Below are positions 37,064 to 46,198 of a DNA stretch of 64,000 nucleotides, one piece after another. The stretch covers positions 4,878,501 through 4,942,500 of the forward strand of contig NZ_CP063362.1 of the NCBI RefSeq assembly GCF_016807805.1, given 5' to 3'. Position 1 is the stretch's first letter. Each line of letters starts with the position of its first letter. A model generated the notes under the pieces. That model was not told the DNA's origin and made no database searches. It saw only the letters and a program-made list of their open reading frames with translations. Both the position numbers and the translations under genes were made by a program. This DNA comes from Xanthobacter dioxanivorans (GTDB taxonomy: Bacteria; Pseudomonadota; Alphaproteobacteria; Rhizobiales; Xanthobacteraceae).

Positions 37064-37987
37064 TCATCGCCCGTATTTCGGAATGGTGTTGCCGCCGCCG
37101 AGGATGAACTGCTGCGGGTTGCGCTCGATGCCCTTGAGCACGCGGTCGATCTCCCCCAGCGTCCGGCGGCCGTCGGTCGCCAGCGCCTCGAACTGCCGCA
37201 GGCCGGGCCCGGTGAAGCGGCTGATCTCGTTGGTGAGCAGAGCGGTGCGCTGGTCGAGATTGTCGGCGAGCTTGCGCACCGAGGCCGCGGCGTCGGTGGC
37301 CTGCACCAGCAGGCCGTCCTTGTCCTCGGTGGCCTTCTGAAGGTTCACCACCACCCTGTCCACCTTCTCGGCGACGCCGTTGAGCTGCTTCACCAGCACG
37401 CTCGCCTGCTGGATCACGTCGGCCACGTCCGCCGACTTCGCCGCCACGGCCTGCGAGAAGACATCGATATTGTGGATGATGCTCTTGATCTCGTCGGGGT
37501 TGATGGCCTGCAGCACCACCTCGATCTTCTTCGCCACGCCCTGCGCCGAGGCAATGAGCCCGGCCATGCCGGCCCCGCCGTCGGCCTTGATGCGCGGAAG
37601 TCCGTTCGGGCCCGGCGTGATCGCCGGCTCGCCGGGCTTGCCGCCGCGAATGGACACCGCCACGATGCCGGTGAGGCCTTGGGATTCAAGGCCCGCCTGG
37701 GCGTCGGAGAGGACCTCCACATTCTTGTCGATTGCGACCGTGGCAAGCACCTGGCCCGGCTGGCCGGGCACCAGATCGAGCTTGGTCACCTGGCCGACGG
37801 GAATGCCGTTGAACAGCACCGCATTGCCCTGCCTCAGGCCTGCTACCGAGCCGTCGAAGAGGATCTCGTAGCGCTTGCGCGCCGAGGTGTCCTGCGGCCC
37901 GGCGAACCAGTACACGAAGCCGAACGCCGCCGCGAGGACGGCGAGCGTGAACGCTCCGATGATGGTGTAGTTGGCCCGTGTTTCCAT
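37064..37987 (-). CDS. mlaD: MCE-family substrate-binding protein (MlaD-like)
   Basis: The 307-residue protein has one N-terminal helix (residues 8-28, ANYTIIGAFTLAVLAAAFGFVYW) and one MCE domain (YEILFDGSVAGLRQGNAVLFNGIPVGQV, about 40-120). After it comes a long helical C-terminus (DEIKSIIHNIDVFSQAVAAK, DQRTALLTNEISRFTGPG). MCE proteins form hexameric rings or tunnels for lipid movement between the membranes. The helical tail is much longer than in E. coli MlaD and looks like the tube-forming kind. It is 154 bases from the ATPase gene and just before the lipoprotein. Confidence 0.9.
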   Translation of the reverse strand: METRANYTIIGAFTLAVLAAAFGFVYWFAGPQDTSARKRYEILFDGSVAGLRQGNAVLFNGIPVGQVTKLDLVPGQPGQVLATVAIDKNVEVLSDAQAGLESQGLTGIVAVSIRGGKPGEPAITPGPNGLPRIKADGGAGMAGLIASAQGVAKKIEVVLQAINPDEIKSIIHNIDVFSQAVAAKSADVADVIQQASVLVKQLNGVAEKVDRVVVNLQKATEDKDGLLVQATDAAASVRKLADNLDQRTALLTNEISRFTGPGLRQFEALATDGRRTLGEIDRVLKGIERNPQQFILGGGNTIPKYGR

Positions 37988-38141
37988 GCCTGATCCCGGC
38001 TCCGTTCCGACCTGATCCCCCGCCGTACGGCCGTTTCCCTTCCCGTTCGCGGGCCGTCCGCCCGCGGCGGATCCGGCCCTGGTTCAAGTTCCAGGGAACG
38101 CGCTGCCGTCCGGATTGCGAGGCAACCCGCGCGGCACGTCC

Positions 38142-38945
38142 CTAGCCGTGCGCGGCCTGCACCGCCCGTGCCCGCGTGCCGTGGAAATAGGCCCGGAGCC
38201 AGGGGTGCGTCGCCGCCATCATTGTCTCGATCGTGCCCTGCGCGATCACCTTGCCGTCTGCCAGCGCGGCGATGCGGTCGCACACCGTATGCAGACTGTC
38301 GAGATCGTGGGTTACCATGAAAACCGTAAGCCCCAAAGTCTGTTGCAGCGTCTTGATGAGCTCGTCGAAGTCGCCCGCGCCGATGGGGTCGAGGCCCGAG
38401 GTGGGCTCGTCCAGGAAGAGGATTTCGGGATCCAGCGCCAGCGAGCGGGCGAGCGCCGCGCGCTTGATCATGCCGCCCGAAAGCTCCGACGGCAGCTTTT
38501 CCGCCACATCCGGCTTCAGCCCCACCATCTCGATCTTGGTGAAGGCGATCTCGTCCAGAAGCCGTTGGGAAAGCTTGAGGTTCTCCCGCAGCGGGAACTG
38601 GATGTTCTGCTTCACCGTGAGCGAGGAGAACAGCGCCCCCTGCTGGAACAGCACGCCCCAGCGCCGCTCGAGGGCGGAGCGCTCGCGCTCGGACAGGTCG
38701 TCGAGATTTTCCCCGAACACCTCCACCGTGCCCGAGGTCTTGGGCACCAGGCCGAGGATGGTGCGGGTGAGCACCGACTTGCCGCCGCCGGAGGTGCCGA
38801 CGAACCCCAGGATCTCGCCCCGAAAGACATCGAGATCGAGGTGGTTGAGCACCGTTCGCTCGCCGAACTTCACCACGATGTCGCGCACCCGGATGACGGC
38901 TTCCCGGCCGGTGGTCTGTGCGGGGACAGGGGCGCTCGCGTTCAT
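38142..38945 (-). CDS. mlaF: MCE transporter ATP-binding protein (MlaF-like)
   Basis: The 267-residue ABC ATPase has Walker A GTSGGGKSVLTR, the ABC signature LSGGMIKRAALARSL, Walker B PEILFLDEPTSGLDP and the switch HDLDS. Sequence is closest to MlaF (the FVGTSGGGKS and RWGVLFQQGALFSSLTV segments). It powers the lipid transporter with the downstream MCE protein and the upstream permease, whose gene ends only six bases before. The N-terminal extension MNASAPVPAQTT is not conserved in the family. Confidence 0.93.
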   Translation of the reverse strand: MNASAPVPAQTTGREAVIRVRDIVVKFGERTVLNHLDLDVFRGEILGFVGTSGGGKSVLTRTILGLVPKTSGTVEVFGENLDDLSERERSALERRWGVLFQQGALFSSLTVKQNIQFPLRENLKLSQRLLDEIAFTKIEMVGLKPDVAEKLPSELSGGMIKRAALARSLALDPEILFLDEPTSGLDPIGAGDFDELIKTLQQTLGLTVFMVTHDLDSLHTVCDRIAALADGKVIAQGTIETMMAATHPWLRAYFHGTRARAVQAAHG

Positions 38946-38951
38946 GCCGGT

Positions 38952-40094
38952 TCACATGTCGATCGCGGCGAAGAACATGGCGAAGACACCGTCCATCACG
39001 ATCACCAGGAAGATGGCCTTCACCACGGACGCGGTGGTGTGCTCGCCGAGAGACTCGGCGCTGCCGCCCACCCGCATGCCTTCCATGCAGGCGACGATGC
39101 CGATGGTGGCGGCCATGAACGGCGCCTTGTACATGCCCACCTTGAACTGGTCGAGGTCGATGGCCTGCTTCAGCCGGTCGAGGAACACGTCGGGCGTGAT
39201 GCCGCCATAGCCCCAGGAGACCAGCCCGGCCCCGAGGATGGCGGCCATGGAGCCGAGGAAGGTCAGGAGCGGCAGGGCGATGATGAGCGCCAGCAGCCGC
39301 GGCACCACCAGCACCTCGATGGGATCGAAGCCCATCACGCGGAGCGCGTCGATCTCCTCGCGCATGCGCATGGAGCCGAGCTCGGCGGTATAGGCGCTGC
39401 CCGAGCGGCCCGCGATCATGATGGAGACGATGAGCACGCCGAGCTCGCGCAGCACCAGCACGCCCACCATGTCGACCACGTAGATGTCGGCGCCGAACCG
39501 GCGGAAATTGAAGATGCCCTGCTGCGCCAGGATGCAGCCGATGAGGAAGGTGATGAGCAGGATGATGGGCACGGCGCGGAAGCCGACCCGGTCGAGCTGG
39601 TTCACCATGGAGGTGAAGCGGAAGGTCTTCGGGCGCAGCAGCACGCGCCCAATGGCCGCCACCGTCGCCCCGACGAAGTTGAGCAGCGCGAGGGCGTCCT
39701 TCAGGACGTTGACCACCTCATGCCCGAACCGCTCCAGAATCGCCTCGTGCCGGCGCTTGGGCGGCAGCGGATCCTTGCCCATGCGGGCCATCTCGTCGAT
39801 GAGGACGGCGTAGCGCGGCGAAAGGCCGTCCACCTTCGGCTCGGCCCCGCCCCCGGCGAAGGCGCGGCGTAGCCGCTCCAGCAGCACGGCGCCGAACGTG
39901 TCCATGCGCTCGACACCGGCGAGATCGATCTTGACGCCCTTGGCGTTGCCGTAGGTGCGTACAGTGTCGTCGACGGCCAGCTCCAGCTCGTCGGCATAGT
40001 CCGACGTCCACGCGCCGCGCCCGGCCACCGTGAGCCGGTCGTCCTGGCTGTGCACGGAAATCAGAGAGGCGTGGGGCAACGCTTCCATCTCCAT
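38952..40094 (-). CDS. mlaE: STAS-MlaE fusion permease of MCE transporter
   Basis: The 380-residue protein fuses a STAS domain (residues about 12-110, SVHSQDDRLTVAGRGAWTS to KVDGLSPRYAVLIDEM) to an MlaE permease of five or six helices (about 130-380). The latter contains GCILAQQGIFNFRRFGADI, ELGVLIVSIMIAGRSGSAYTAELGSMRMREEIDALRVMG, and YGGITPDVFL. In E. coli the STAS protein MlaB and permease MlaE are separate; here they are one polypeptide. It heads the leftward operon with the ATPase, MCE protein and lipoprotein. The first ATG (MEMEALPH) is used. Confidence 0.92.
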   Translation of the reverse strand: MEMEALPHASLISVHSQDDRLTVAGRGAWTSDYADELELAVDDTVRTYGNAKGVKIDLAGVERMDTFGAVLLERLRRAFAGGGAEPKVDGLSPRYAVLIDEMARMGKDPLPPKRRHEAILERFGHEVVNVLKDALALLNFVGATVAAIGRVLLRPKTFRFTSMVNQLDRVGFRAVPIILLITFLIGCILAQQGIFNFRRFGADIYVVDMVGVLVLRELGVLIVSIMIAGRSGSAYTAELGSMRMREEIDALRVMGFDPIEVLVVPRLLALIIALPLLTFLGSMAAILGAGLVSWGYGGITPDVFLDRLKQAIDLDQFKVGMYKAPFMAATIGIVACMEGMRVGGSAESLGEHTTASVVKAIFLVIVMDGVFAMFFAAIDM

Positions 40095-40409
40095 CAGCGG
40101 AACCGGACCTGCCGGATCCGCCCGTCAATTCCGGCGCGGGTCCCGCGCGTGGACCCACCGGCAAGCGCCCGCGACGCAGTCCGCCCGGGCAAACCTTCGC
40201 CCCACTCGAACCCGCCTTCGAGCACGTCGCGAGGACGCGGCGCGCGGCGGGCACCGCCTGCCATCCACCGGTTTCCTTCGACAGTGCAGGCCGTTGAGTT
40301 AGCCATATAGACAAGCGCACGCGGCGTCGAGATCACGAAAGCCACACAGCCGCGCCATCCGCCCCGCCCCCCGAGACGGGCGCGCGGAATCGGCTATTAA
40401 TCTTAATCC
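40095..40409. other. Divergent intergenic region between MCE operon and DgcA-type gene
   Basis: The 315 bases contain no gene. AT-richer pockets near 40290-40345 and 40383-40408 (GGCTATTAATCTTAATCC) suggest promoters of the two divergent genes, but no clear hexamer pair was found. No riboswitch-like folding was recognised. Confidence 0.4.
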
Positions 40410-41390
40410 ATGGCAGAGCTGACCCTGAGCGTCGAACGCTTCCCCATCGCCGGCACCTTCACCATCGCCCGCGGCTCCAAGACGGAGGCGGTGGTGGTGG
40501 AGGTGCGCCTCGCCGAGGATGGCCTTATCGGACGGGGCGAATGCGTGCCCTACGCCAGATACGGCGAGACGGTCGAAGGGGTCGCGGCCGCCATCACCGC
40601 GCTCGGACCGGCCATCGCGGCGGGGCTGGGGCGCGAGGAATTGCAGCACCGCATGCCCGCCGGGGCCGCCCGCAACGCGCTCGACTGCGCTTTCTGGGAC
40701 CTAGAGGCGAAACGCGGCGGCCTGCGCGCCGCCGAGCTCGCCGGCCTGCCGGCGATGCGCCCGCTGGTGACCGCCTACACCCTGAGCCTCGACGAGCCGG
40801 ACGCCATGGCCCGCGCCGCAGCCGCCGCGATCGACCGGCCGCTGCTCAAGCTCAAGCTCGGCGCGCCGGGTGACGCCCGGCGGCTTGCGGCCATCCGCGC
40901 CGCCGTGCCCCAGGCGCGCCTCATCGTCGATGCGAACGAAGGCTGGAAGCCCGCCGACCTGCATCTGATGATGGAAGCCTGCGCCGCCGCCCGGGTGGAG
41001 CTGGTGGAACAGCCCCTGCCCGCCGGCAAGGATGCCATCCTCGCGCGCATCGACCGCCTCGTGCCCGTCTGCGCCGACGAGAGCGTGCACGACCGCGCCG
41101 GCCTCGCCACGCTGAAGGACCGCTACGACGCGGTGAACATCAAGCTCGACAAGACCGGCGGACTGACCGAGGCGCTGGCGCTGGCGGATGCGGCAAGGGG
41201 GCACGGCTTCTCGGTCATGGTGGGCTGCATGCTCGCCTCTTCCCTGGCCATGGCCCCTGCCCTGCTCGTGGCGCAGCACGCCGAGGTGGTGGATCTCGAC
41301 GGGCCGCTCCTGCTCGCCCGCGACCGGGTGCCGGGGCTGAGATACGAAGGCGCCGTCGTCTACCCGCCCGAGCCGGAGCTGTGGGGCTGA
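40410..41390 (+). CDS. Dipeptide epimerase / N-acetyl-D-glutamate racemase type enzyme (enolase superfamily)
   Basis: The 326-residue protein is an enolase-superfamily member of the muconate lactonizing/dipeptide epimerase branch. It has FTIARGSKTEAVVVEVRL at the start, the catalytic lysine region PLLKLKLGAPGD (the second KxK lysine), the metal ligands in IVDANEGW, VEQPLP and PVCADESV, and the second catalytic lysine in VNIKLDKTGGL. Members epimerise L-Ala-D/L-Glu or, as DgcA, racemise N-acetyl-D-glutamate. The specificity cannot be decided here, and the usual DgcN partner is not adjacent. The 3' end overlaps the convergent MFS gene by 31 bases. Confidence 0.85.
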   Translation: MAELTLSVERFPIAGTFTIARGSKTEAVVVEVRLAEDGLIGRGECVPYARYGETVEGVAAAITALGPAIAAGLGREELQHRMPAGAARNALDCAFWDLEAKRGGLRAAELAGLPAMRPLVTAYTLSLDEPDAMARAAAAAIDRPLLKLKLGAPGDARRLAAIRAAVPQARLIVDANEGWKPADLHLMMEACAAARVELVEQPLPAGKDAILARIDRLVPVCADESVHDRAGLATLKDRYDAVNIKLDKTGGLTEALALADAARGHGFSVMVGCMLASSLAMAPALLVAQHAEVVDLDGPLLLARDRVPGLRYEGAVVYPPEPELWG

Positions 41391-42544
41391 AGCCGCGCCG
41401 CGACGACGGCGGCGCCGGCACCGGCCAGCGCGATCCCGCACGACGCGAGAAAAGCCAGCGGGCCGAAGGCGTTCCATAGGGGACCCGACGCCACGTTCGC
41501 CGCCGCCATGACCAGGCTGTTGATCCAGGCGGCCGCGGTCTGCCCGGTGCCGGCGCGATGCTCGCTCACGCTGCGCGCCACCAGCTCCACCATGCCGAGA
41601 TAGGTGGCGCCGAAGGTGAAGGCATGGAGCAGCTGCAACGGAAACAGCACCACCAGCGGCGGATCCGTGGCCATGGCGGCGAACCGGACCATCGCCGCCA
41701 GCCCGCCCATGGCGATCAGCGCGTGCGGGCCGAACCGCATGACGAAACGCGTCCCGAAACGGAACAGCACCATCTCCGCCGCCACCCCCACCGCCCAGAG
41801 CGCGCCGATGGTGGTGAGGGACAGGCCATCCGCCTGCCAGTGCACCGAGGCGAAGGCATAGAGCTGGGCATGGCTCGCCTGCACCAGCGCCGAGGCGACG
41901 ATGCCGGCGAACAGGCCGAGCCGCGCCCGGCGTCCGAACACCGGATGGGGCCGCACTTCCGCGCGGGGCAGCTCGGGCAGGCTCAGGGCCGCGGCCACAT
42001 AGGTCAGGTGGCAGCCGAGCATCAGCATCACCACCGAGCCCGCCCCCAGCACCGACGCCACGGCCCCGCCCACCAGGTTCGCCACCAGGAAGGAGGCCGA
42101 GCCCCATTGGCGCGCCTTGCCGTAGTCCGCCCGCCCGGTACGGGCCAGGCGCGCGGCGTAGGAATCCAGCAGGGAGAAGCTCGGAAACCAGCCCATGGCC
42201 ATCAGGCCGAGCACGATGAAGATCAAAAGCGGGTCACGGCTCGCCGCCAGGGCCGCCATGCCGAGCACGGTCGCCAGCGCCAGCGCCACCAGCATCGCCT
42301 TGGGCCGGCCCAGCCGGTCGGACAGGACGCCGAGGACCGGGGTCGCCACGAGCCGCATGACCATGGGCACCGCGAGGGCGACGCCGATGGCCTCTGGCCC
42401 CAGCCCCTGATGCTGGAACCACAGGGGCAGGTAGGGCATCTGGATGCCCAGGGCGAGATAGAAGGTGGCGTAGGCGCCGCCGAGGCGGAGCCGGAGGCTG
42501 AAGAGCTCGGGGGCCCCGTTCCCGGCGGCGGGGCGTGGCGCCAT
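41360..42544 (-). CDS. MFS transporter (MFS_1-like, HcaT/LacY-related branch)
   Basis: The 394-residue protein has twelve transmembrane helices and the PF12832-type start LRLGGAYATFYLALGIQMPYLPLWFQ, the GVLSDRLGRPKAM loop between helices 2 and 3, and DYGKARQWGSASFLVANLVGG. Similar carriers are annotated as phenylpropionic-acid or sugar transporters, but no substrate can be assigned. It follows the threonine-dehydratase-type gene by 12 bases and is likely the last gene of the operon from 45422. Its end overlaps the epimerase gene by 31 bases. Confidence 0.85.
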   Translation of the reverse strand: MAPRPAAGNGAPELFSLRLRLGGAYATFYLALGIQMPYLPLWFQHQGLGPEAIGVALAVPMVMRLVATPVLGVLSDRLGRPKAMLVALALATVLGMAALAASRDPLLIFIVLGLMAMGWFPSFSLLDSYAARLARTGRADYGKARQWGSASFLVANLVGGAVASVLGAGSVVMLMLGCHLTYVAAALSLPELPRAEVRPHPVFGRRARLGLFAGIVASALVQASHAQLYAFASVHWQADGLSLTTIGALWAVGVAAEMVLFRFGTRFVMRFGPHALIAMGGLAAMVRFAAMATDPPLVVLFPLQLLHAFTFGATYLGMVELVARSVSEHRAGTGQTAAAWINSLVMAAANVASGPLWNAFGPLAFLASCGIALAGAGAAVVAARLQPHSSGSGG

Positions 42545-42556
42545 GGCGGAGCGGCC

Positions 42557-43549
42557 TCAGGCCGTGAGGCAGCCGATGAAGGTCTCGGTGTCCACGTTGC
42601 CGCCGGAAAGCACGATCACCACCGTTTCGCCGGCACCGACGTGGAGCCGGCCTTCCAGCAGGCTGGCGAGGGCCACGGCGCCGCCGGGCTCCACCACCAG
42701 CTTCAGCTCGCGGAAGGCGAAGGCCACCGCCCGCGCCACCTCGTCGTCGTCCACCGCGGCGGCCTCGCCTACGAGGTCGCGGGAGATCTCGAAGGTCATG
42801 GCGCCGGGATGGGGCGCGAGCAACGCGTCGCAGAAAGAGCCCACCGTGGCGGGATTCCGCTCGCGCACGCCGGAGCGGAAGGAGCGGGCATGGTCGTCGA
42901 AGCCCGCGGGCTCGCAGGCGACGACGCGCGTCGACGGCGAGCGCGACTTGACCGCGAGGGCGATGCCGGCCACGAGCCCGCCGCCGCCGGCCGCAGCGGC
43001 GATCACGTCCGGAGTCAGGCCCTGCTCGGCCAGATCCTCGAGGATCTCCAGTCCCACCGTCCCCTGCCCGGCGATCACCTCGGTATCGTCGTAGGGCGGC
43101 ACCAGGGTGGCGCCCCGCGTCCCCGCCAGGACGCTGGCGATGTCCTCGCCGTCCTCCTTGGCCCGGTCGAAGCCGATGACCTCCGCCCCGTAGGCCTCGG
43201 TGCGCTCGCGCTTCAGCGCTGGCGCGTCGGTGGGCATGGCGATGGTGGCGGGAATGCCGAGAAGCTTGGCCGCCGCGGCCACGCCCTGGGCATGATTGCC
43301 CGAGGAGGAGGCCACCACGCCGGCCGCCCGCGCCGTCTCGGGAATCTGCACGAGGCGGTTATAGGCGCCGCGGAACTTGAACGATCCGGTGAGCTGAAGC
43401 GTCTCCGGCTTCACGAACACCCGGGCGCCGGCCAATGCGCTGAGCTCCGGCGAGAACAGGAGCGGCGTTCGCACGATGACGCCGGCGAGCCGCCGCGCGG
43501 CCGCGTCCACGTCTGCCGGAGTGGGAAGGCGATGGATGTAGGGGCTCAT
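42557..43549 (-). CDS. Threonine/serine dehydratase (PLP fold type II)
   Basis: The 330-residue protein contains the PLP-binding lysine in QLTGSFKFRGAYN (Lys58), SSGNHAQGVAAAAKLLG, and the glycine loop AAAGGGGLVAGIAL. It lacks the regulatory C-terminal domain of biosynthetic threonine deaminase (IlvA), so it is the short catabolic type or a serine racemase relative. Its ATG overlaps the stop of the glycosyltransferase gene by four bases (ATGA), so the two are translationally coupled. Confidence 0.88.
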   Translation of the reverse strand: MSPYIHRLPTPADVDAAARRLAGVIVRTPLLFSPELSALAGARVFVKPETLQLTGSFKFRGAYNRLVQIPETARAAGVVASSSGNHAQGVAAAAKLLGIPATIAMPTDAPALKRERTEAYGAEVIGFDRAKEDGEDIASVLAGTRGATLVPPYDDTEVIAGQGTVGLEILEDLAEQGLTPDVIAAAAGGGGLVAGIALAVKSRSPSTRVVACEPAGFDDHARSFRSGVRERNPATVGSFCDALLAPHPGAMTFEISRDLVGEAAAVDDDEVARAVAFAFRELKLVVEPGGAVALASLLEGRLHVGAGETVVIVLSGGNVDTETFIGCLTA

Positions 43550-44616
43550 GGTGCGGACGCTACTTTGCGCCTGCGTCGCAGGCGATACCGCCGAGCTATA
43601 GGTCCTATATCATGCGCGATCAATACGTTGTCGAGAAACTGCCGGGCACTTTCCCGCCACGTGTAGCGCAGGGCGAAGCGCCGCGCCGCCGCCGGCGAGA
43701 GTTCGAGCGCCTTCAGGCAGGCGGTGCGCAGGTCTTCGTCCAGCACGCCCACCGGCTCGGTGGCGTCCGCCAGCACGTCGGTGGGACCGGTGACGGGATA
43801 GGCGGCCACCGGCAGGCCGCTCGCCAGCGCCTCCAGCAGCACGATGCCGAAGGTGTCGGTGCGGCTGGGAAAGCAGAAGACGTCGCTGGCGGAATAGACC
43901 CGGGCCAGGTCCTCCCCCTCCTTGGAGCCGAGGAAATGCACGGCCGGGAAGCGCTCCTTCAGGCCGGCCAGCGCCGGGCCGGCGCCCACCACCACCTTGG
44001 ATCCGGGCAGGTCCAGCTGGAGGAAGGCCTCGATGTTCTTTTCCACCGCCACCCGGCCGACGAACAGGTAGACGGGGCGCGGAATGTTCAGGCTCGCCTC
44101 GGGCCGCGGGCGGAACAGCTCGGCGTCCACCCCGCGCGACCAGCGCATCAGCCGCTTGAAGCCGCGCGCCGCAAGGTCACGCTCGAGCGTCGCGGTGGAA
44201 ACCATCACGCCGCCGCCGGCATTGTGGAAGGAGCGCAGCCAGGCATAGGTCAGCCGCTCCGGCACCGGCGCTCGGGCCGCCAGATATTCCGGGAACTTGG
44301 TGTGATAGGAGGTGGTGAAGGTGCGCCGCGAGGCGATGCAGGCCCGCCGCACCAGGATGCCGATGGGCCCCTCGGTGGCGATGTGGACGAAATCCGGCTC
44401 CATGGCCTCGATCCGCCGCATGATCATGCGCGGCGTGGCGAGCGCGAGGCGGATCTCGCTGTAGGTGGGCATGGGGATGGTACGGAAGCCCTGAGGGCTC
44501 AGGAACTCCAGCTCGGCCCCGAGGTTGGCAGCTTCATGCGCGGTGTGCTCCAACGAGCGCACCACGCCGTTGATCTGGGGATGCCACGCATCGGTGGCGA
44601 CAAGAACCCGCATCAA
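43546..44616 (-). CDS. GT4-family glycosyltransferase (glycolipid-type)
   Basis: The 356-residue GT-B protein begins MMRVLVATDAWHPQINGVVRSLEHT, the typical start of GT4 enzymes of the SqdX/MgtA kind. It has EPDFVHIATEGPIGILVRR, WSRGVDAELFRP, the nucleotide-sugar part PVYLFVGRVAVEKNIEAFL and the E-x7-E region FPSRTDTFGIVLLEALASG. It likely adds a hexose or mannose to a lipid or a diacylglycerol; the donor is unknown. Stop-start overlaps of four bases on both sides couple it to the phosphatase and dehydratase genes. Confidence 0.88.
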   Translation of the reverse strand: MMRVLVATDAWHPQINGVVRSLEHTAHEAANLGAELEFLSPQGFRTIPMPTYSEIRLALATPRMIMRRIEAMEPDFVHIATEGPIGILVRRACIASRRTFTTSYHTKFPEYLAARAPVPERLTYAWLRSFHNAGGGVMVSTATLERDLAARGFKRLMRWSRGVDAELFRPRPEASLNIPRPVYLFVGRVAVEKNIEAFLQLDLPGSKVVVGAGPALAGLKERFPAVHFLGSKEGEDLARVYSASDVFCFPSRTDTFGIVLLEALASGLPVAAYPVTGPTDVLADATEPVGVLDEDLRTACLKALELSPAAARRFALRYTWRESARQFLDNVLIAHDIGPIARRYRLRRRRKVASAP

Positions 44617-45422
44617 GCCGCCGCGCGCGCCCCCTCGACCATGTCCCGTTCCTCCGAGGGGGCCTTCTCGAGGTTCCGCGTCCAGCAGATGATCTCGAGG
44701 TGGCCGTCTTCATGCTCGGCGATGGCGGTGCAGCTTTCCACCCAGTCGCCGCAATTCACATAGCGCACCCCGAACTGGTCGTGAATGACCGCGTGGTGGA
44801 TATGGCCGCAAATTACGCCGTCCACCTGGTGGCGCTTGGCCTCCTCGGCCACCGCCTCCTCGAACTTGCCGATATAGTTGACGGCGTTCTTCACCTTGAG
44901 CTTGGCCCACTGGCTCAGCGACCAGTAGGTGAGGCCGAGGCGCCGGCGCACCTTGTTCAGGTAGGTGTTGACGGTGAGGGCCGCGCTGTAGGCCCAGTCC
45001 CCGAGGAAGGCCAGCCACTTGGCGTGGCGCACCACCAGGTCGAACACGTCGCCGTGGATGACGAGGTAGCGCTTGCCGTCCGCCGCCTCGTGGATGGCGG
45101 TCTCCACCACCTCGATGCCGCCGAAATGGGTACCGTAATAGTCGCGCAGGAACTCGTCGTGGTTGCCGGGCAGATAGAGCATGCGCGTGCCCTTGCGGCC
45201 CTTGCGCAGCAGCTTCTGCACCACGTCGTTGTGCTTCTGCGGCCAGTACCAGGAGGACTTCAGCCGCCAGCCGTCGACGATGTCGCCCACCAGATAGATG
45301 GTGTCGGCATCGTGGTATTTGAGGAAGTCCAGAAGGAGGTCCGCCTGGCACCCCTTGGTGCCGAGATGGACGTCTGAAATGAACAGGGCGCGGTAGCGGC
45401 GCGCTTCGGAACTGTCGCTCAC
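44613..45422 (-). CDS. UDP-2,3-diacylglucosamine diphosphatase-like metallophosphatase
   Basis: The 269-residue calcineurin-fold protein has LFISDVHLGTKGCQADLLLDFLKYHDAD, YLVGDIVDGWRLKSSWYWPQKHNDV, LPGNHDEFLRDY, VIHGDVFD and the GHIHHAVI site, all needed for the dimetal centre. The pattern is that of LpxH-like enzymes, but alphaproteobacteria normally use LpxI for lipid A, so a different glycerol- or sugar-phosphate substrate is likely. I start at GTG 45422, as the GGGAGG seven bases before it is an ideal ribosome site and the peptide SDSSEARRYRALFISD follows; ATG 45440 precedes that site. Its end overlaps the glycosyltransferase start by four bases. Confidence 0.86.
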   Translation of the reverse strand: MSDSSEARRYRALFISDVHLGTKGCQADLLLDFLKYHDADTIYLVGDIVDGWRLKSSWYWPQKHNDVVQKLLRKGRKGTRMLYLPGNHDEFLRDYYGTHFGGIEVVETAIHEAADGKRYLVIHGDVFDLVVRHAKWLAFLGDWAYSAALTVNTYLNKVRRRLGLTYWSLSQWAKLKVKNAVNYIGKFEEAVAEEAKRHQVDGVICGHIHHAVIHDQFGVRYVNCGDWVESCTAIAEHEDGHLEIICWTRNLEKAPSEERDMVEGARAAA

Positions 45423-45589
45423 GCCATCACCTCCCGGCATCTGCCCAAGGACGGGGCCAGCCCTCTCCGCGGTCTCTTCACCATCGCTCTGCTCCCTCGG
45501 AGCGCGACCCGACTTAGCCGGAGTCGTGTTTCCCTTTTATGACGCGGACGCGAAAAACGGAAGGGCAACTGCCCATAGGATCGTCATGA

Positions 45590-46198
45590 TTAGAAAAATA
45601 GCAGTATTACGCTCGCCGCTACGGAGGCGGCTAAAAGACCATTCACCCGCCGCCGCAGCTTTTCCTCAGAAAGAAGGCGGGACAACGCCACCCCGAACAA
45701 CGCCCACACCATGAGAGACGGAACCGCCGTCAGCAAGAACACGAGCGCCACCAGCAAAACCTGCGGCAGCACATCTCCCTCGGGCCGCACGAAGGCCGGA
45801 ATGACACTGAGCGCGATGGTCCACGCCTTCGGATTGACCCACTGGAAGGCGGCGGAGCCGAGAAAGCTCGGGGCCGATTCGCTCGCCGCCGGCGCATCCG
45901 GCGCATCGGCCCGCAGCAGGCCGTAGGCGAGATAGAGCAGGTAGGCCGCTCCGGCGAGCTTGAGCACGAGATGCAAAGCCGGCACCGCCACGAACAACCG
46001 CCCGAGCCCGAGGCCGATGGCGATCACCAGCAGGGGAAAGCCCGCAGCCACGCCGGCCATCTGCGGCAGGGTCCGCCAGAAGCCGAAGCGGGCGCCCGAG
46101 GCCGCCGAGATAAGGTTGTTCGGTCCCGGCGTGACGCTCGCCACGATCGAGAACAGCAGCAGCGGGAGCAGTTGGTCGGGCAGGATCTGGATCGACAT
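45590..46198 (-). CDS. LysE/RhtB family amino acid exporter
   Basis: The 202-residue membrane protein has about six helices and the family pattern LPLLLFSIVASVTPGPNNLISAASGARFGFW, PLLVIAIGLGLGRLF, LKLAGAAYLLYLAYGLLRA and FQWVNPKAWTIALSVIPAF. Members export lysine, arginine, homoserine or threonine. The substrate is not predictable. The ATG at 46198 is the first in this frame that opens helix 1; a start nine codons upstream (46225) is the alternative. The gene is divergent from the FAH gene. Confidence 0.85.
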   Translation of the reverse strand: MSIQILPDQLLPLLLFSIVASVTPGPNNLISAASGARFGFWRTLPQMAGVAAGFPLLVIAIGLGLGRLFVAVPALHLVLKLAGAAYLLYLAYGLLRADAPDAPAASESAPSFLGSAAFQWVNPKAWTIALSVIPAFVRPEGDVLPQVLLVALVFLLTAVPSLMVWALFGVALSRLLSEEKLRRRVNGLLAASVAASVILLFF

